Below are positions 25,050 to 33,586 of a stretch of DNA of 64,000 nt, in pieces. Every line of letters begins with the position of its first letter. Positions within the stretch are counted from its first letter, which is position 1. The position numbers were made by a program, and so were the translations under genes. Under the pieces are notes generated by a model, which did no database searches, was not told the DNA's origin, and worked only from the letters and a program-made list of their open reading frames with translations. Source of the DNA: Cryobacterium sp. Y29 (GTDB taxonomy: Bacteria > Actinomycetota > Actinomycetes > Actinomycetales > Microbacteriaceae); contig NZ_PJJN01000037.1 in NCBI RefSeq assembly GCF_002929825.1, positions 62,001-126,000 on the forward strand, in the 5' to 3' direction.

Positions 25050-25744
25050 GCGATTTTTTCCTCTGATCTTTCGGTGAGTATCTGGTTGAGAGCCTGGGTA
25101 AAAGTAGCAGGATCCTGCGCGCCGGAGATGCCGTACTTGCCATCGATGACGAAGAACGGAACTCCCTGGATGCCGTACTCAGTAGCCAGCGCGACATCCG
25201 CTTTCACGTCGGCCAGGAAGTCGTGCGCGGTCAGCGCCCGCACGACGTCCGCGCGACCAAGGCCGATTTCCGCGGCCAGATCGGCCAGATCCTCGATTCG
25301 GCCAATATGACGCCCATCGACGAAGTATGCCTTCAGCAGACGCTCTTTCATGTCGATTTGGCGACCGTGTGCCTTGGCGTAATGCAACAATTCGTGGGAG
25401 ATGACCGTATTGGTCTGGTGCACCGAGTCGTAGTCGTAGTGCAGGCCCACGCTCTTCGCAATGCCGGTGACACGCTCGAGCATCTCGGCGACCTGGCCGG
25501 CAGACATGCCTTTTGCCTCGCTCAGGTACTCAGACGGTGTGCCGGCGTAGTCAACCGGGGTGTCGGGCGAAAGCTCGAAGCTGTGATATTCCACCTCAAC
25601 GGTGCCGTCGAATTGGGCTGCGCCCTCCTCGAACTTGCGTTTACCGATGTAGCACCAGGGGCACTGCACATCCGACCAGATGTCGACCTTGATGGGGTCG
25701 ACGCCGGTTAGTGGGCTTGTCGTGGATGCGGTCGCAGCGCTCAT
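25046..25744 (-). CDS. DsbA-family oxidoreductase, FrnE-like
   Basis: A thioredoxin-fold protein of about 232 residues with active-site CPWC at residues 28-31 (VDIWSDVQCPWCYIGKRKFEE) and a helical insertion typical of the FrnE/2-hydroxychromene-2-carboxylate isomerase branch. The C-terminal EYGIQGVPFFVIDGKYGISGAQ holds the cis-Pro (VPFF) needed for the fold. No signal peptide is present, so it acts in the cytosol on thiols. ATG 25744 is preferred; GTG codons at 25759 and 25768 are alternatives, and none has a strong ribosome site. It is coupled to the 46-residue Cys-rich gene. Confidence 0.9.
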   Translation of the reverse strand: MSAATASTTSPLTGVDPIKVDIWSDVQCPWCYIGKRKFEEGAAQFDGTVEVEYHSFELSPDTPVDYAGTPSEYLSEAKGMSAGQVAEMLERVTGIAKSVGLHYDYDSVHQTNTVISHELLHYAKAHGRQIDMKERLLKAYFVDGRHIGRIEDLADLAAEIGLGRADVVRALTAHDFLADVKADVALATEYGIQGVPFFVIDGKYGISGAQDPATFTQALNQILTERSEEKIA

Positions 25745-25820
25745 ATTCGTGTCAGTCACTGTGAGCACAACGGGGGCTCGTGTCTGCGTATTCCCCGGTG
25801 CACACTATTGCCGGCGGCGT

Positions 25821-26654
25821 TCAGGCCATGGGAGTGTCGACTGCGCCGCCATAGCGGCGGTTGCGCGAAGCGTAGAGCTCAATAGCGTGCCAAAGGTCGA
25901 CCCGAGTGAAATCCGGCCATAACGTGTCGAGAAAGACCATCTCTGCGTAGGCGCTTTGCCAGAGCAGAAAGTTGCTCGTGCGCTGCTCCCCCGAGCTGCG
26001 CACGAACAGGTCGACGTCGGGCAGTTCCGGCACGTACAACTGCCGGGCGATGGCCTTCTCGGTGATACCGGACGGCTTCAGTCTGCCGGCGGCGACGTCC
26101 TCGGCCAGAGCGCGCACGGCATCCGCTATTTCGGTGCGACCGCCGTAGTTCACGCACATGGTGAGGGTGAGCACATCGTTGCCGGCGGTGAGCCGCTCGG
26201 CGAACTGCAGTTCGTTGATAACGGATGCCCACAGCTTCGGTTTGCGCCCGGCCCACCTGATACGCACGCCCCACTCGTTGAGTTGATCGCGGCGGCGGTG
26301 CAGCACGTCACGGTTGAAGCCCATGAGAAAACGTACTTCCGCGGGCGAACGCTTCCAATTCTCGGTGGAGAAGGCATACACGCTGAGATGTTTGACGCCG
26401 ATCTGGATGGCCCCGGCGACGACGTCCAGCAGGGCGGCCTCGCCGGCCTTGTGACCCTCAATGCGGGTGAGGCCCTGCCCGTTGGCCCAGCGGCCGTTGC
26501 CGTCCATGACGACAGCGATGTGCTCCGGCACGACCTTGCGGGGCAGCTCGGGCGGGTACAGGCCGGTCCAGTCGAGCGGTTTGAACGCGACAGCGTCGCG
26601 GTGGGTGAGCGGGGCGTGCGCTGAACCTTTGAGACCGAACAGGCTCGCCATCAT
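25821..26654 (-). CDS. uppS: Isoprenyl transferase (undecaprenyl diphosphate synthase type)
   Basis: The cis-prenyltransferase makes the polyprenyl diphosphate carrier for cell-wall and surface glycans. Motifs: [16 protein letters not shown] with the catalytic Asp D51, the FSTENWKRS region, and [19 protein letters not shown] near the C-terminus, followed by FLDTLWPDF. The start is ATG 26654 (or 26651), which overlaps the recO stop in ATGATGG. A longer frame to 26771 lies inside recO. The 277 residues are slightly above the usual 230-260 because of an N-terminal extension. It is the last gene of a chain of overlapping genes reaching back to 30608. Confidence 0.95.
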   Translation of the reverse strand: MMASLFGLKGSAHAPLTHRDAVAFKPLDWTGLYPPELPRKVVPEHIAVVMDGNGRWANGQGLTRIEGHKAGEAALLDVVAGAIQIGVKHLSVYAFSTENWKRSPAEVRFLMGFNRDVLHRRRDQLNEWGVRIRWAGRKPKLWASVINELQFAERLTAGNDVLTLTMCVNYGGRTEIADAVRALAEDVAAGRLKPSGITEKAIARQLYVPELPDVDLFVRSSGEQRTSNFLLWQSAYAEMVFLDTLWPDFTRVDLWHAIELYASRNRRYGGAVDTPMA

Positions 26655-27391
26655 CGAGCGACGTGTTCCAGCGAGCGCAGCCCGCGGCCCAGGTGCCACT
26701 GGGTGTAGGCGGCGACGACGCCGGCCGCCTGGCTCTGGGCGCGTTCGGGTGACTCGGCGGCGTGCTCCCAATCGCCGGTCAGCAATGCACTCAGCAGGTC
26801 GATGGTCTCCCCATCAAGCCGGGGCGATCCGGGTGCGGCACATTCGTCGCAGACGATGCCGCCCATCTGCACGACCATGGCGCTGTGTTGACCTCCCGCG
26901 CTGAGCTCGCCGAGCGCGCCGCACCGGGCGCAGTCCTGAAAGCTCGGTGCCCAGCCAGCCATCGACACGGCACGCAGCAGGTAGGAGTTGAGGGTGAGGT
27001 GGGAACCGTGTTCCTGTCGGGACAGCGATCGCAGCGCGCCGACGAGCAGCAGGTATTGCTGGAGCGACCCCTCGGATTCGGTGAGTTTGTCGGCGGTCTC
27101 GACCATCACGCTCGCGGCGGTGTAGCTGCCGTAATCGGCGGTGATCAGGGCGCCATACGAGCCGAGTGACTCCGCCTGGGTGATGATATCGAGGCTGCGG
27201 CCCTCATAAAGCTGCACGTCGGCGACCATGAAGGGCTCGAGCCTGGCCCCGAATTTGGAGCCGGTGCGCCGCACTCCCTTGGCGACGGCGCGCACCTTGC
27301 CGTGTTGCCGAGTGAGCATGGTGACGATGCGGTCGGCTTCACCCAGCTTGTGGGTGCGCAGCACGACGGCTTCATCTCGGTAGACAGGCAC
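26651..27391 (-). CDS. recO: DNA repair protein RecO
   Basis: The protein loads RecA with RecF and RecR. It shows the N-terminal OB fold ([24 protein letters not shown]) and, in the C-terminal half, a zinc ribbon CARCG...CDECA with two CXXC pairs, typical of actinobacterial RecO. GTG 27391 gives 246 residues and a GTGGGA site 9 nt upstream; TTG 27397 is an alternative. The upstream GT2 stop is adjacent, and the uppS start overlaps its stop. Being behind a surface-glycan glycosyltransferase is unusual for recO. Confidence 0.95.
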   Translation of the reverse strand: MPVYRDEAVVLRTHKLGEADRIVTMLTRQHGKVRAVAKGVRRTGSKFGARLEPFMVADVQLYEGRSLDIITQAESLGSYGALITADYGSYTAASVMVETADKLTESEGSLQQYLLLVGALRSLSRQEHGSHLTLNSYLLRAVSMAGWAPSFQDCARCGALGELSAGGQHSAMVVQMGGIVCDECAAPGSPRLDGETIDLLSALLTGDWEHAAESPERAQSQAAGVVAAYTQWHLGRGLRSLEHVAR

Positions 27392-27397
27392 ATCCAA

Positions 27398-28717
27398 TTA
27401 TCCCACTGTTGGGACTCCTTCCCCGCGCATCGCGAGCTCGGTGTCGTGCGCCGAGCATCGCAGCGCGACCGGCAGCACGCCTTCACCGGCCCAGCGTTGC
27501 CGAAAGTACTGCCACGGACCCTGCGCGATGCAGATGATCTCGTACCAGCCGACTCCCGCGAGGGTCTGCACACCGGGGTCGGGTATCCGTTGGGGAGCTT
27601 TCGCGTAAAGAACGGAAAAGGCCGATCGGCATCGGGCCACCGCCAGAACGGCCGTTCGTGAGTTCAGTGCTACCTTCGTCAACCACGCGCCGAGGCCGAT
27701 TCCGTAGCCGCGTGCCTGGATGCGCAGGGCGGCGAGGTCGTCGCGGTGGCGGTGCCAGACAATCGCCGCCGGTTCCACCACCAGGCTGCGCCCGGAAAAC
27801 AACACCCGGGTGAATAGGTCGAGGTCTTCGCCGCCGCCGGTGCGGGTTCCCACGCCAAAGGCCGTGTCGAATCCACCGAGGGCCAGGCCGCGGACGCGGC
27901 GCAGCGCAAAATTCGCCCCGGTGCCAAACTCTCCGACCGAAAACGGAAAGGTCGGGAGGTCGATCGGTGGGCTCGCGAGGCTGAACTTTCGCGGGCACAG
28001 GTTGCGCGACCAGGTGACCTTGCCATCGAAGTAGAACTGCACCTCGGTGCGCAGCTCGCCACTTGGAACCAGCCCACAGACACAATCGACGTCATCGCCG
28101 CGTGCGAAGCCGGCCGCGAGTCCACGCAGCCAGTTCCGATCCACCACTACATCGTCGTCGGTATAGGCCACAAATTCCCCGGTGGCGTGTCGGAGTCCGG
28201 CATTGCGCGCACGCGACAGGCCCGGCACCGGCTCGACCACAACAGTGACGAGACCCGACTGAAATTCGTGGGCGACCAGATCCTGGGTTGCGCTGGTGGC
28301 CGATGCGTTGTCGACCACGATGACGGAGAAATACGGATAGTCCAATTTCACGATGGAGCGGAGCGCCTCGCGCAGCATCGCTGGGCGATCCCGGGTGCAC
28401 ACCACCACCGTGAAGGTCGGAAGCGCGTGGGGAGTCCAGACGTCGGGCGCCGGCGCAAGATCGGCGATACGGTCGCGCATGACGTCGCAGCCCACCTTCC
28501 CCTGTTCTATCGGCACGTCGATAAAGCCACGAATTCGGGCGCCGTCACGCACGAGCAAACGCGCCCGGGAGTATCCCGCAGAACAGGCCAGCAGAACGGA
28601 TGCCGCCGCGTCGCCCGCCGCAATCGTCGCCGCGTCGATCTCTCCGACCCAGACGGCCCCCGGCCAGTCCGGACCCTGCTCGCTTGCCATGGCCGGCTGG
28701 AGTACCTGCCGGTTCAT
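27398..28717 (-). CDS. GT2 glycosyltransferase with an N-terminal accessory domain
   Basis: About 100 N-terminal residues form a strand-rich domain (WPGAVWVGEIDAATIAAGDA...) like the one found in the flippase-GT2 fusion protein. The GT-A catalytic domain follows: TFTVVVCTRDRPAMLREALRS, the nucleotide-binding YTDDDVVVD, GTGANFALRR, and GGGEDLDLFTRVLFSG with the catalytic ED. The final ~100 residues may contact the membrane. It probably transfers a sugar from a nucleotide donor onto a growing glycan; the sugar is unknown. It overlaps the upstream GT2 by ATGA and directly precedes recO. Confidence 0.88.
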   Translation of the reverse strand: MNRQVLQPAMASEQGPDWPGAVWVGEIDAATIAAGDAAASVLLACSAGYSRARLLVRDGARIRGFIDVPIEQGKVGCDVMRDRIADLAPAPDVWTPHALPTFTVVVCTRDRPAMLREALRSIVKLDYPYFSVIVVDNASATSATQDLVAHEFQSGLVTVVVEPVPGLSRARNAGLRHATGEFVAYTDDDVVVDRNWLRGLAAGFARGDDVDCVCGLVPSGELRTEVQFYFDGKVTWSRNLCPRKFSLASPPIDLPTFPFSVGEFGTGANFALRRVRGLALGGFDTAFGVGTRTGGGEDLDLFTRVLFSGRSLVVEPAAIVWHRHRDDLAALRIQARGYGIGLGAWLTKVALNSRTAVLAVARCRSAFSVLYAKAPQRIPDPGVQTLAGVGWYEIICIAQGPWQYFRQRWAGEGVLPVALRCSAHDTELAMRGEGVPTVG

Positions 28718-29760
28718 CGCGCAGTCTCGCGCGACCGAATACGTGCCGCTTCAGGGCTGTTGGGGGTGATGACCGAAGGTGTCCCAACGACCCGGGCGCT
28801 CGGGGCTGGACGAGCAGGTGTCGGTGCGAGCACCGTCCCGCTGTGATGGCCCAGGGTGCCCCGGAGATATCCGGTACCGGCCGCCATGAGGGATAGGACG
28901 ATGGCCGCTGCGCGGGCAGCGCCACCCCGGCCGACACTGCCGAGTTCCCGAACGATTCCCCGTGGGAGAACTCGTATCGTGTACGACGCCTCCGATGCGA
29001 GGGCATCACCCGAACCGAGGTGCCGGCTCAGTACGGCCTTGGAGATGCCTTCGAAGAAGCTCCGCTGAATCAGGTACGACCAGCCGGTGCGGTCCGTACT
29101 CACCTGATGACGCACCATGGCGCGCGGTTCGTAAACGACACGCGCCGTCGCATCCGCTTGATGAACCCGAATACACAGTTCAGTTTCCTCACAGCCGAGC
29201 GGAACCCGACCGACCCGGCCGGTGTCGACGTTGAAACCACCGAGGTTGATCAGGATTTCGCGCCGGAAGGCCATTGAACAGCCAATAATGTTGCGGACAT
29301 CCGACTGCGTGGTGGGCAGGCCCCGATAACTGCAGCCGACGATCCAGAACAGTTCCGGTGGGAGGATTCGTAGCGCGTATGCGTCTGGCCAGACGGGATC
29401 GGCTCGGCCACCGACTGCGGCGACGTTGGGATCAGTGAACGGCCGCGCCAACCAGCTCAGCCAGTCGTCAGCGGCAGCGGCATCGTCGTCGAGGAACGCC
29501 ACGATTCGGCCCCGCGCCGCGGCAACCCCGGTATTGCGCGCTCCCGACAGTCCCTGACGCTCGGTATTGGGGATAACGCAGAGTTCTGGCCAGCGCATCT
29601 GGGCTTGTTTAAGGAGTGTCTCTTCGTGGTCGACCACCAGAATGACTTCGGCCGCTTCTGGTTGATCGATCGCTGACGTGACCGAGGCAACGATGTCATT
29701 CCAACGTAGTTGGGTGTACGCGCAAATGATGATGCTGACGTCACGTGGTGTAGCGCTCAT
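28714..29760 (-). CDS. GT2 glycosyltransferase
   Basis: The 348-residue protein opens directly with the GT-A fold (DVSIIICAYTQLRWNDIVASV). It has a donor-binding FLDDDAAAADDW DXD-type motif, SMAFRREILINLGGF, and the ED motif in GCEETELCIRV. The last ~60 residues are a hydrophobic/basic segment that may associate with the membrane, plus a Pro/Ala-rich tail. It overlaps both neighbours by 4 nt. Rhamnosyl or other sugar transfer is possible; specificity cannot be inferred. Confidence 0.88.
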   Translation of the reverse strand: MSATPRDVSIIICAYTQLRWNDIVASVTSAIDQPEAAEVILVVDHEETLLKQAQMRWPELCVIPNTERQGLSGARNTGVAAARGRIVAFLDDDAAAADDWLSWLARPFTDPNVAAVGGRADPVWPDAYALRILPPELFWIVGCSYRGLPTTQSDVRNIIGCSMAFRREILINLGGFNVDTGRVGRVPLGCEETELCIRVHQADATARVVYEPRAMVRHQVSTDRTGWSYLIQRSFFEGISKAVLSRHLGSGDALASEASYTIRVLPRGIVRELGSVGRGGAARAAAIVLSLMAAGTGYLRGTLGHHSGTVLAPTPARPAPSARVVGTPSVITPNSPEAARIRSRETAR

Positions 29761-30608
29761 GCAGCTTCCTCAGCGGGGTTCGACACCAGGGTCAGGTGAA
29801 CGGCAGGCACGGAGCGGATCGCGGGGACGCGGGTGCGTTCAATCGACCGGGCCGGGCCGGCGCGGCGCGCTCGTCGATGTTCGTCCAGAATCGTCTTGAG
29901 CACGCGCAGTCCATCACTGACAGCGTTGAGGTTACTCACGCCGTGAATGCGCAGTTTTTCGAAGCTGGCCACTTCGGTGACGATCAGGCCGGCAGCCGCC
30001 ATTCGGCAGGTGAGAATGGTCTCGATTTCGAACCCATCACCCCAAATCATGCGACCGTCTGAGCGCTGCTTGAGGGTGACGTCGGGAAGGTCGAGATAGG
30101 GAAGAATGTCCCGCCAGAAAGCGTTGTAGCCGTAACACAGGTCGGTATAGCGGGTGCGCAGCAGAATATTCGTCAGGAGATTGAGACAGTGATTGCCCAG
30201 GCCACGGAATCGGGTAATGTCGTGGCTTCCTCCTCCTGGACGAAACCGACTCCCTTTGGCCACGTCGGCGCCAGCGGTCAGCGCCGCAATAAATGCCGGA
30301 ATCTCGGCACTGTCCGCCGAACCATCCGCATCGAACATGACGATAATGTCCCCGGTCGCTGCGGCAAAACCGCAGGCGAGCGCGTTGCCCTTGCCCCGCC
30401 GCGTCTGATGAATGACCTCGATTTTGGGAAGCACCCGACGAGCGACATCGGCTGTGCCGTCGACGGATGCGCCGTCGACCAGAATCACCTGGTGTACGAG
30501 AGGGAGCATGGGCAAGATCACTTCAAGATTTCGCGCTTCGTTTCGAGCAGGAATGACGATGGAAATGCGCGGGTTATGGTGCGTGGGTGCTGCGGAGTTA
30601 TCCTTCAT
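29757..30608 (-). CDS. GT2 glycosyltransferase, polyprenyl-phosphate-mannose-synthase-like
   Basis: The 283-residue GT-A protein has RISIVIPARNEARNLEVILPML, a KGNALACGFAAATGDIIVMF segment running into DADGSAD (DXD), and GSRFRPGGGSHDITRFRG. This looks like the Dpm1/polyprenyl-phosphate glycosyltransferase branch that loads one sugar on a lipid phosphate. No C-terminal membrane helices are present; a ~35-residue Arg/Ala-rich tail replaces them. It starts the operon at ATG 30608 with an AGGA site. If the assignment holds, its product could be the donor for the GT-C-like membrane protein at 31047. Confidence 0.85.
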   Translation of the reverse strand: MKDNSAAPTHHNPRISIVIPARNEARNLEVILPMLPLVHQVILVDGASVDGTADVARRVLPKIEVIHQTRRGKGNALACGFAAATGDIIVMFDADGSADSAEIPAFIAALTAGADVAKGSRFRPGGGSHDITRFRGLGNHCLNLLTNILLRTRYTDLCYGYNAFWRDILPYLDLPDVTLKQRSDGRMIWGDGFEIETILTCRMAAAGLIVTEVASFEKLRIHGVSNLNAVSDGLRVLKTILDEHRRARRAGPARSIERTRVPAIRSVPAVHLTLVSNPAEEAA

Positions 30609-30687
30609 AAGTGTGTCCTGTCAGCTTTCGGGTTGCGGTATTCAGGAAAAGGCCCAGCAGCATCGGCAACGATGCGCCCCGGACTAC

Positions 30688-30708
30688 TCGGTGAGCATTA
30701 CTCACCGA
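30688..30708. promoter_or_regulatory. Palindrome upstream of the GT2-recO-uppS operon
   Basis: TCGGTGAG (30688-30695) and CTCACCGA (30701-30708) are perfect inverted arms with a 5-bp spacer, 80 bp upstream of ATG 30608 in the divergent promoter region. This suits a dimeric regulator site, but no regulator gene is nearby. Confidence 0.5.
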
Positions 30709-30748
30709 TCAGTCTCAGGATATCGCTGTAGTAATACGTGACAAGCCA

Positions 30749-30780
30749 CCCAACTGGGGGTTCATTTATATCCCCAACTG
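30749..30780. repeat. Direct 8-bp repeats in the same divergent region
   Basis: CCCAACTG at 30749-30756 recurs at 30773-30780, 24 bp apart (about two helical turns), with a short GGGG/CCCC inverted pair between. Possible binding sites. Confidence 0.4.
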
Positions 30781-30852
30781 TGCAAGGGTCACGCCTGCGC
30801 AGGTGTTGGTTCGTAAAGTGGCTCGTTGGAGAACCCGGAAAGAGAGCCTCAC

Positions 30853-31050
30853 ATGACTGAAGCAGCTGAGAGCAGGAACAGCGCCAGCGCCGGCGCCAGT
30901 GGCACGCCATTGGACACGCTGTGCACCTGCGGTCACGAACGTGACGCCCACGAACACTACCGGCGCGGCACGGACTGCAGCCGCTGCAAACCAGGCGAAT
31001 GCACCCGGTTCACAGCGGCCACGACTAAGCGTGCTCGCCGACGGGGCTAG
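30853..31050 (+). CDS. Small putative zinc-binding protein
   Basis: The 65-residue protein starts at ATG 30853 with a GAGAG site upstream. It contains CTCGHERDAHEHYRRGTDCS then RCKPGEC: five or six Cys plus His residues that could hold one or two zinc ions, as in short zinc-ribbon proteins of actinobacteria. The tail is Arg/Lys-rich and may bind nucleic acid. It is divergent from the GT2 operon. Its stop codon overlaps that of the membrane protein on the other strand through the CTAG palindrome, so the two genes converge with no room for a terminator. Confidence 0.65.
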   Translation: MTEAAESRNSASAGASGTPLDTLCTCGHERDAHEHYRRGTDCSRCKPGECTRFTAATTKRARRRG

Positions 31051-33335
31051 CTGATTGGCGCCTCCGATGTGCGCAGTTGGTAGAGCGTTGTTGTCTCTCC
31101 GGTAAAGATTGGTACCCAGAGTCCGGATGCTGCCATTGCCGCCGACAAATCCTGATAGTGCGCATAACTCTGAAACCCATAGCGTTCGTCGTACGCGCCG
31201 ATCGATTCCGATATCAGGGCGTAATGCCGCGTTGCCGGCCAGTCCGCCACGAGACTTTTCGTGAGCAGCACGACGTCGGCATCCGCGTCATAGTCGGCGG
31301 ATCCCGACGGGTATCCGCCGAGTGCTTCGCGGGATAGATAGCCGAGGCTCAGATAGCGTGAACTGCCGCCCTGTGGGGTGGCATTGCCCGTTCCGGTCAG
31401 CATCATCATTGCGCCGTCAGGGGCCGTCGCTTCGTAGACATTGAGCGCTTCGACGGTATCGCGGGCCATCACTCGATTCCAGTCCAGGGCTGTCTGTCCA
31501 TAAACGTTCATGCCCAGCAGCGCAACGAGCGTCACCGACAGTCCTGCCGTAGTCCACGTTCGAGCGGACCAGAGTGGCCACCAGCGGTTCCCACGGTGAC
31601 GATTGGCCACCCCTCGACCACGCCATGCCAGGCCAGCCACGAGTATGGCAAGCCAGGGTGCGGCGAACAACGAGACCCGAAAGACACCCTCCTGACCGTA
31701 GTTTGTGACGGCAAACAAGCTGACCGAACTGGCCGCTGCGGCCAGTAGCGCGAAGACGTACCGAGTACGCACCCGCACGACGCAGATTATTGCGAGCACC
31801 CCGATAATAACGAGGAACAGGGCGGGGCCGTAGAAAGTGAGTTTCGTTACGAGGGGTATCGGAAGTTGCGTGAAAGTATGCTCCGGCGGTTGAAGGTTCT
31901 CCCAAAACCGACCGATGGCGCCCAGGAAGATGAATCGGCCCAGAACTCCCCAGTTGAGGGCGGCCCAGCCCAGTGCCGGGGCAAGCACCAGCAGTGAAGT
32001 CCACCAGGGTCGTACGTAGCCAAAGAGAGCCAGCACCACAAGCCCCGCCACCGTGAGATAGGGCGAAATCTGGTGTGACACCGCCATCGCGCAGGAGAGT
32101 AGGAAGATGAGGCCCAGCCGCCCATATCCGAGTGGTCGCATTTGCCCGAATGACCCGCGTTTTCCAATCCGGCGCGGTACGACTGCGAGAGCGAATATCG
32201 TGAGCGAAAACAGCAGGCCGACCGATTGCGGGGAAAAATAGATGATGTTGAGGGTGCTGGTGAGCGTGAACACCACGGCTGCAAACCAGATGCGAAAGGG
32301 ACCAGACAGCCAGCGACTCGCGAGTGCTGCAACACCGAGCGTGAGCGCCGGGCTGAGCAATACGGGCCACCAGGTCGCCACGCCGATCGGATCTGCGATG
32401 CCCGCGGCGTCACACAGCCACGCAATACCGGCGAACAGTCCCGACCACGCCTGATAGATATCCAACTCCGGTTGTGCGCCCTGATTGACACGAATGTAGG
32501 AGACGATGCCGATGTGCCTGGCTGCCGACATTACGGCAGGCGTGCCATACGTAATAGCCTGGGACAGCACAACGACCGCGGACAACGTGACGATGGGAAC
32601 GACCGGATTCGTCCGCAGTCGATAGGCGACGACCACGCAGAGAACGATGACGCCCAGTCCCAGGTACCAGGCAGGGCCGAGTAATCTGAACAGGCCTCCG
32701 GGCGATGGGTTCCCAGGAGCGCTGGCCGCTGCGACGATGACCAGGATCAACCCTACGGCGGTCCCGGCTGCGATCAACCGAGCCGGAGTCAGGAACGAGA
32801 CCGGGAACACCGGTCCACTGGGAGTGCGTGCGGCTGGATGAGTTTCCCGACCCGCACCACGCGCCAGGACAAGATCTCGCCGGAACGACAGCGCGAGCAA
32901 CAGAATTGTCGCGGTAATCACGATCCCGAGCGCTTCAACTGGGTACCACAGGTGGGTCACCGACATCACGAAACCGATACTGGTAGTCGTGGCCAGACTC
33001 GTCACGACCGACAACAATGCGAACCAGAGAACGGATATCCGACCGATTAGGAGAATCGGGGCAATGCCCAGTTCGACCAGCAGGAACAGGCTCACCGTCA
33101 CGGTACGCAGTGGACCAAGGTCAAAAACGGTCGCTACCGCAGCAATCAGTAGGGTCATCAGCACCGTGGCGGCGATCCAGAGCCGCGCACGGGCGGTCAG
33201 GAGTACCTGACCACCGTCCCGTAGGCCGAGGCCGGTCGGCGCACGCAGCGAGCTTGCCTGACGCATAGTGCGAGGCGACGAAATCTCACCAGCGATACCG
33301 TCAACCGGCGGCGCGGTGAGTTGGGGTGATTTCAT
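31047..33335 (-). CDS. Large polytopic membrane protein, GT-C or polymerase-like
   Basis: The 762-residue protein has a cytosolic leader (~45 residues), about 13-15 hydrophobic helices up to residue ~620, and a ~140-residue extracytoplasmic C-terminal domain with two short motifs (MMMLTGTGNATPQGGSSRYL and YDADADVVLLTKSL). A loop after the middle helices contains VNQGAQPELDIYQAWSG, in the position where GT-C and Wzy-type polymerases place catalytic acidic residues. No named family is recognised. The setting among glycosyltransferases suggests polymerising or decorating a lipid-linked glycan. A strong AAGGAG site precedes ATG 33335. Confidence 0.7.
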   Translation of the reverse strand: MKSPQLTAPPVDGIAGEISSPRTMRQASSLRAPTGLGLRDGGQVLLTARARLWIAATVLMTLLIAAVATVFDLGPLRTVTVSLFLLVELGIAPILLIGRISVLWFALLSVVTSLATTTSIGFVMSVTHLWYPVEALGIVITATILLLALSFRRDLVLARGAGRETHPAARTPSGPVFPVSFLTPARLIAAGTAVGLILVIVAAASAPGNPSPGGLFRLLGPAWYLGLGVIVLCVVVAYRLRTNPVVPIVTLSAVVVLSQAITYGTPAVMSAARHIGIVSYIRVNQGAQPELDIYQAWSGLFAGIAWLCDAAGIADPIGVATWWPVLLSPALTLGVAALASRWLSGPFRIWFAAVVFTLTSTLNIIYFSPQSVGLLFSLTIFALAVVPRRIGKRGSFGQMRPLGYGRLGLIFLLSCAMAVSHQISPYLTVAGLVVLALFGYVRPWWTSLLVLAPALGWAALNWGVLGRFIFLGAIGRFWENLQPPEHTFTQLPIPLVTKLTFYGPALFLVIIGVLAIICVVRVRTRYVFALLAAAASSVSLFAVTNYGQEGVFRVSLFAAPWLAILVAGLAWRGRGVANRHRGNRWWPLWSARTWTTAGLSVTLVALLGMNVYGQTALDWNRVMARDTVEALNVYEATAPDGAMMMLTGTGNATPQGGSSRYLSLGYLSREALGGYPSGSADYDADADVVLLTKSLVADWPATRHYALISESIGAYDERYGFQSYAHYQDLSAAMAASGLWVPIFTGETTTLYQLRTSEAPIS

Positions 33336-33586
33336 GGACAGACTCCTTCATAGCGTCCGGCGTATCGACCAGCAGGTGAAGCTCGACGGTCGGCAGGAAA
33401 ACGGTGAGAACGGGAAAGGAAACGGAGTACCGAGAATCCGTAAAAAATTTCTACCCACGACGCTCGAGACCGTGTTAGGTTCATTTTCACGAAAGAAAAC
33501 GCGTCTCTTTTGCGGAGAAAATTCGAGCAAAGCGCGTTGGAGACAGGGAACCATCCGAGGTTCCGACGGCGGGCCGATTGTCGGCC

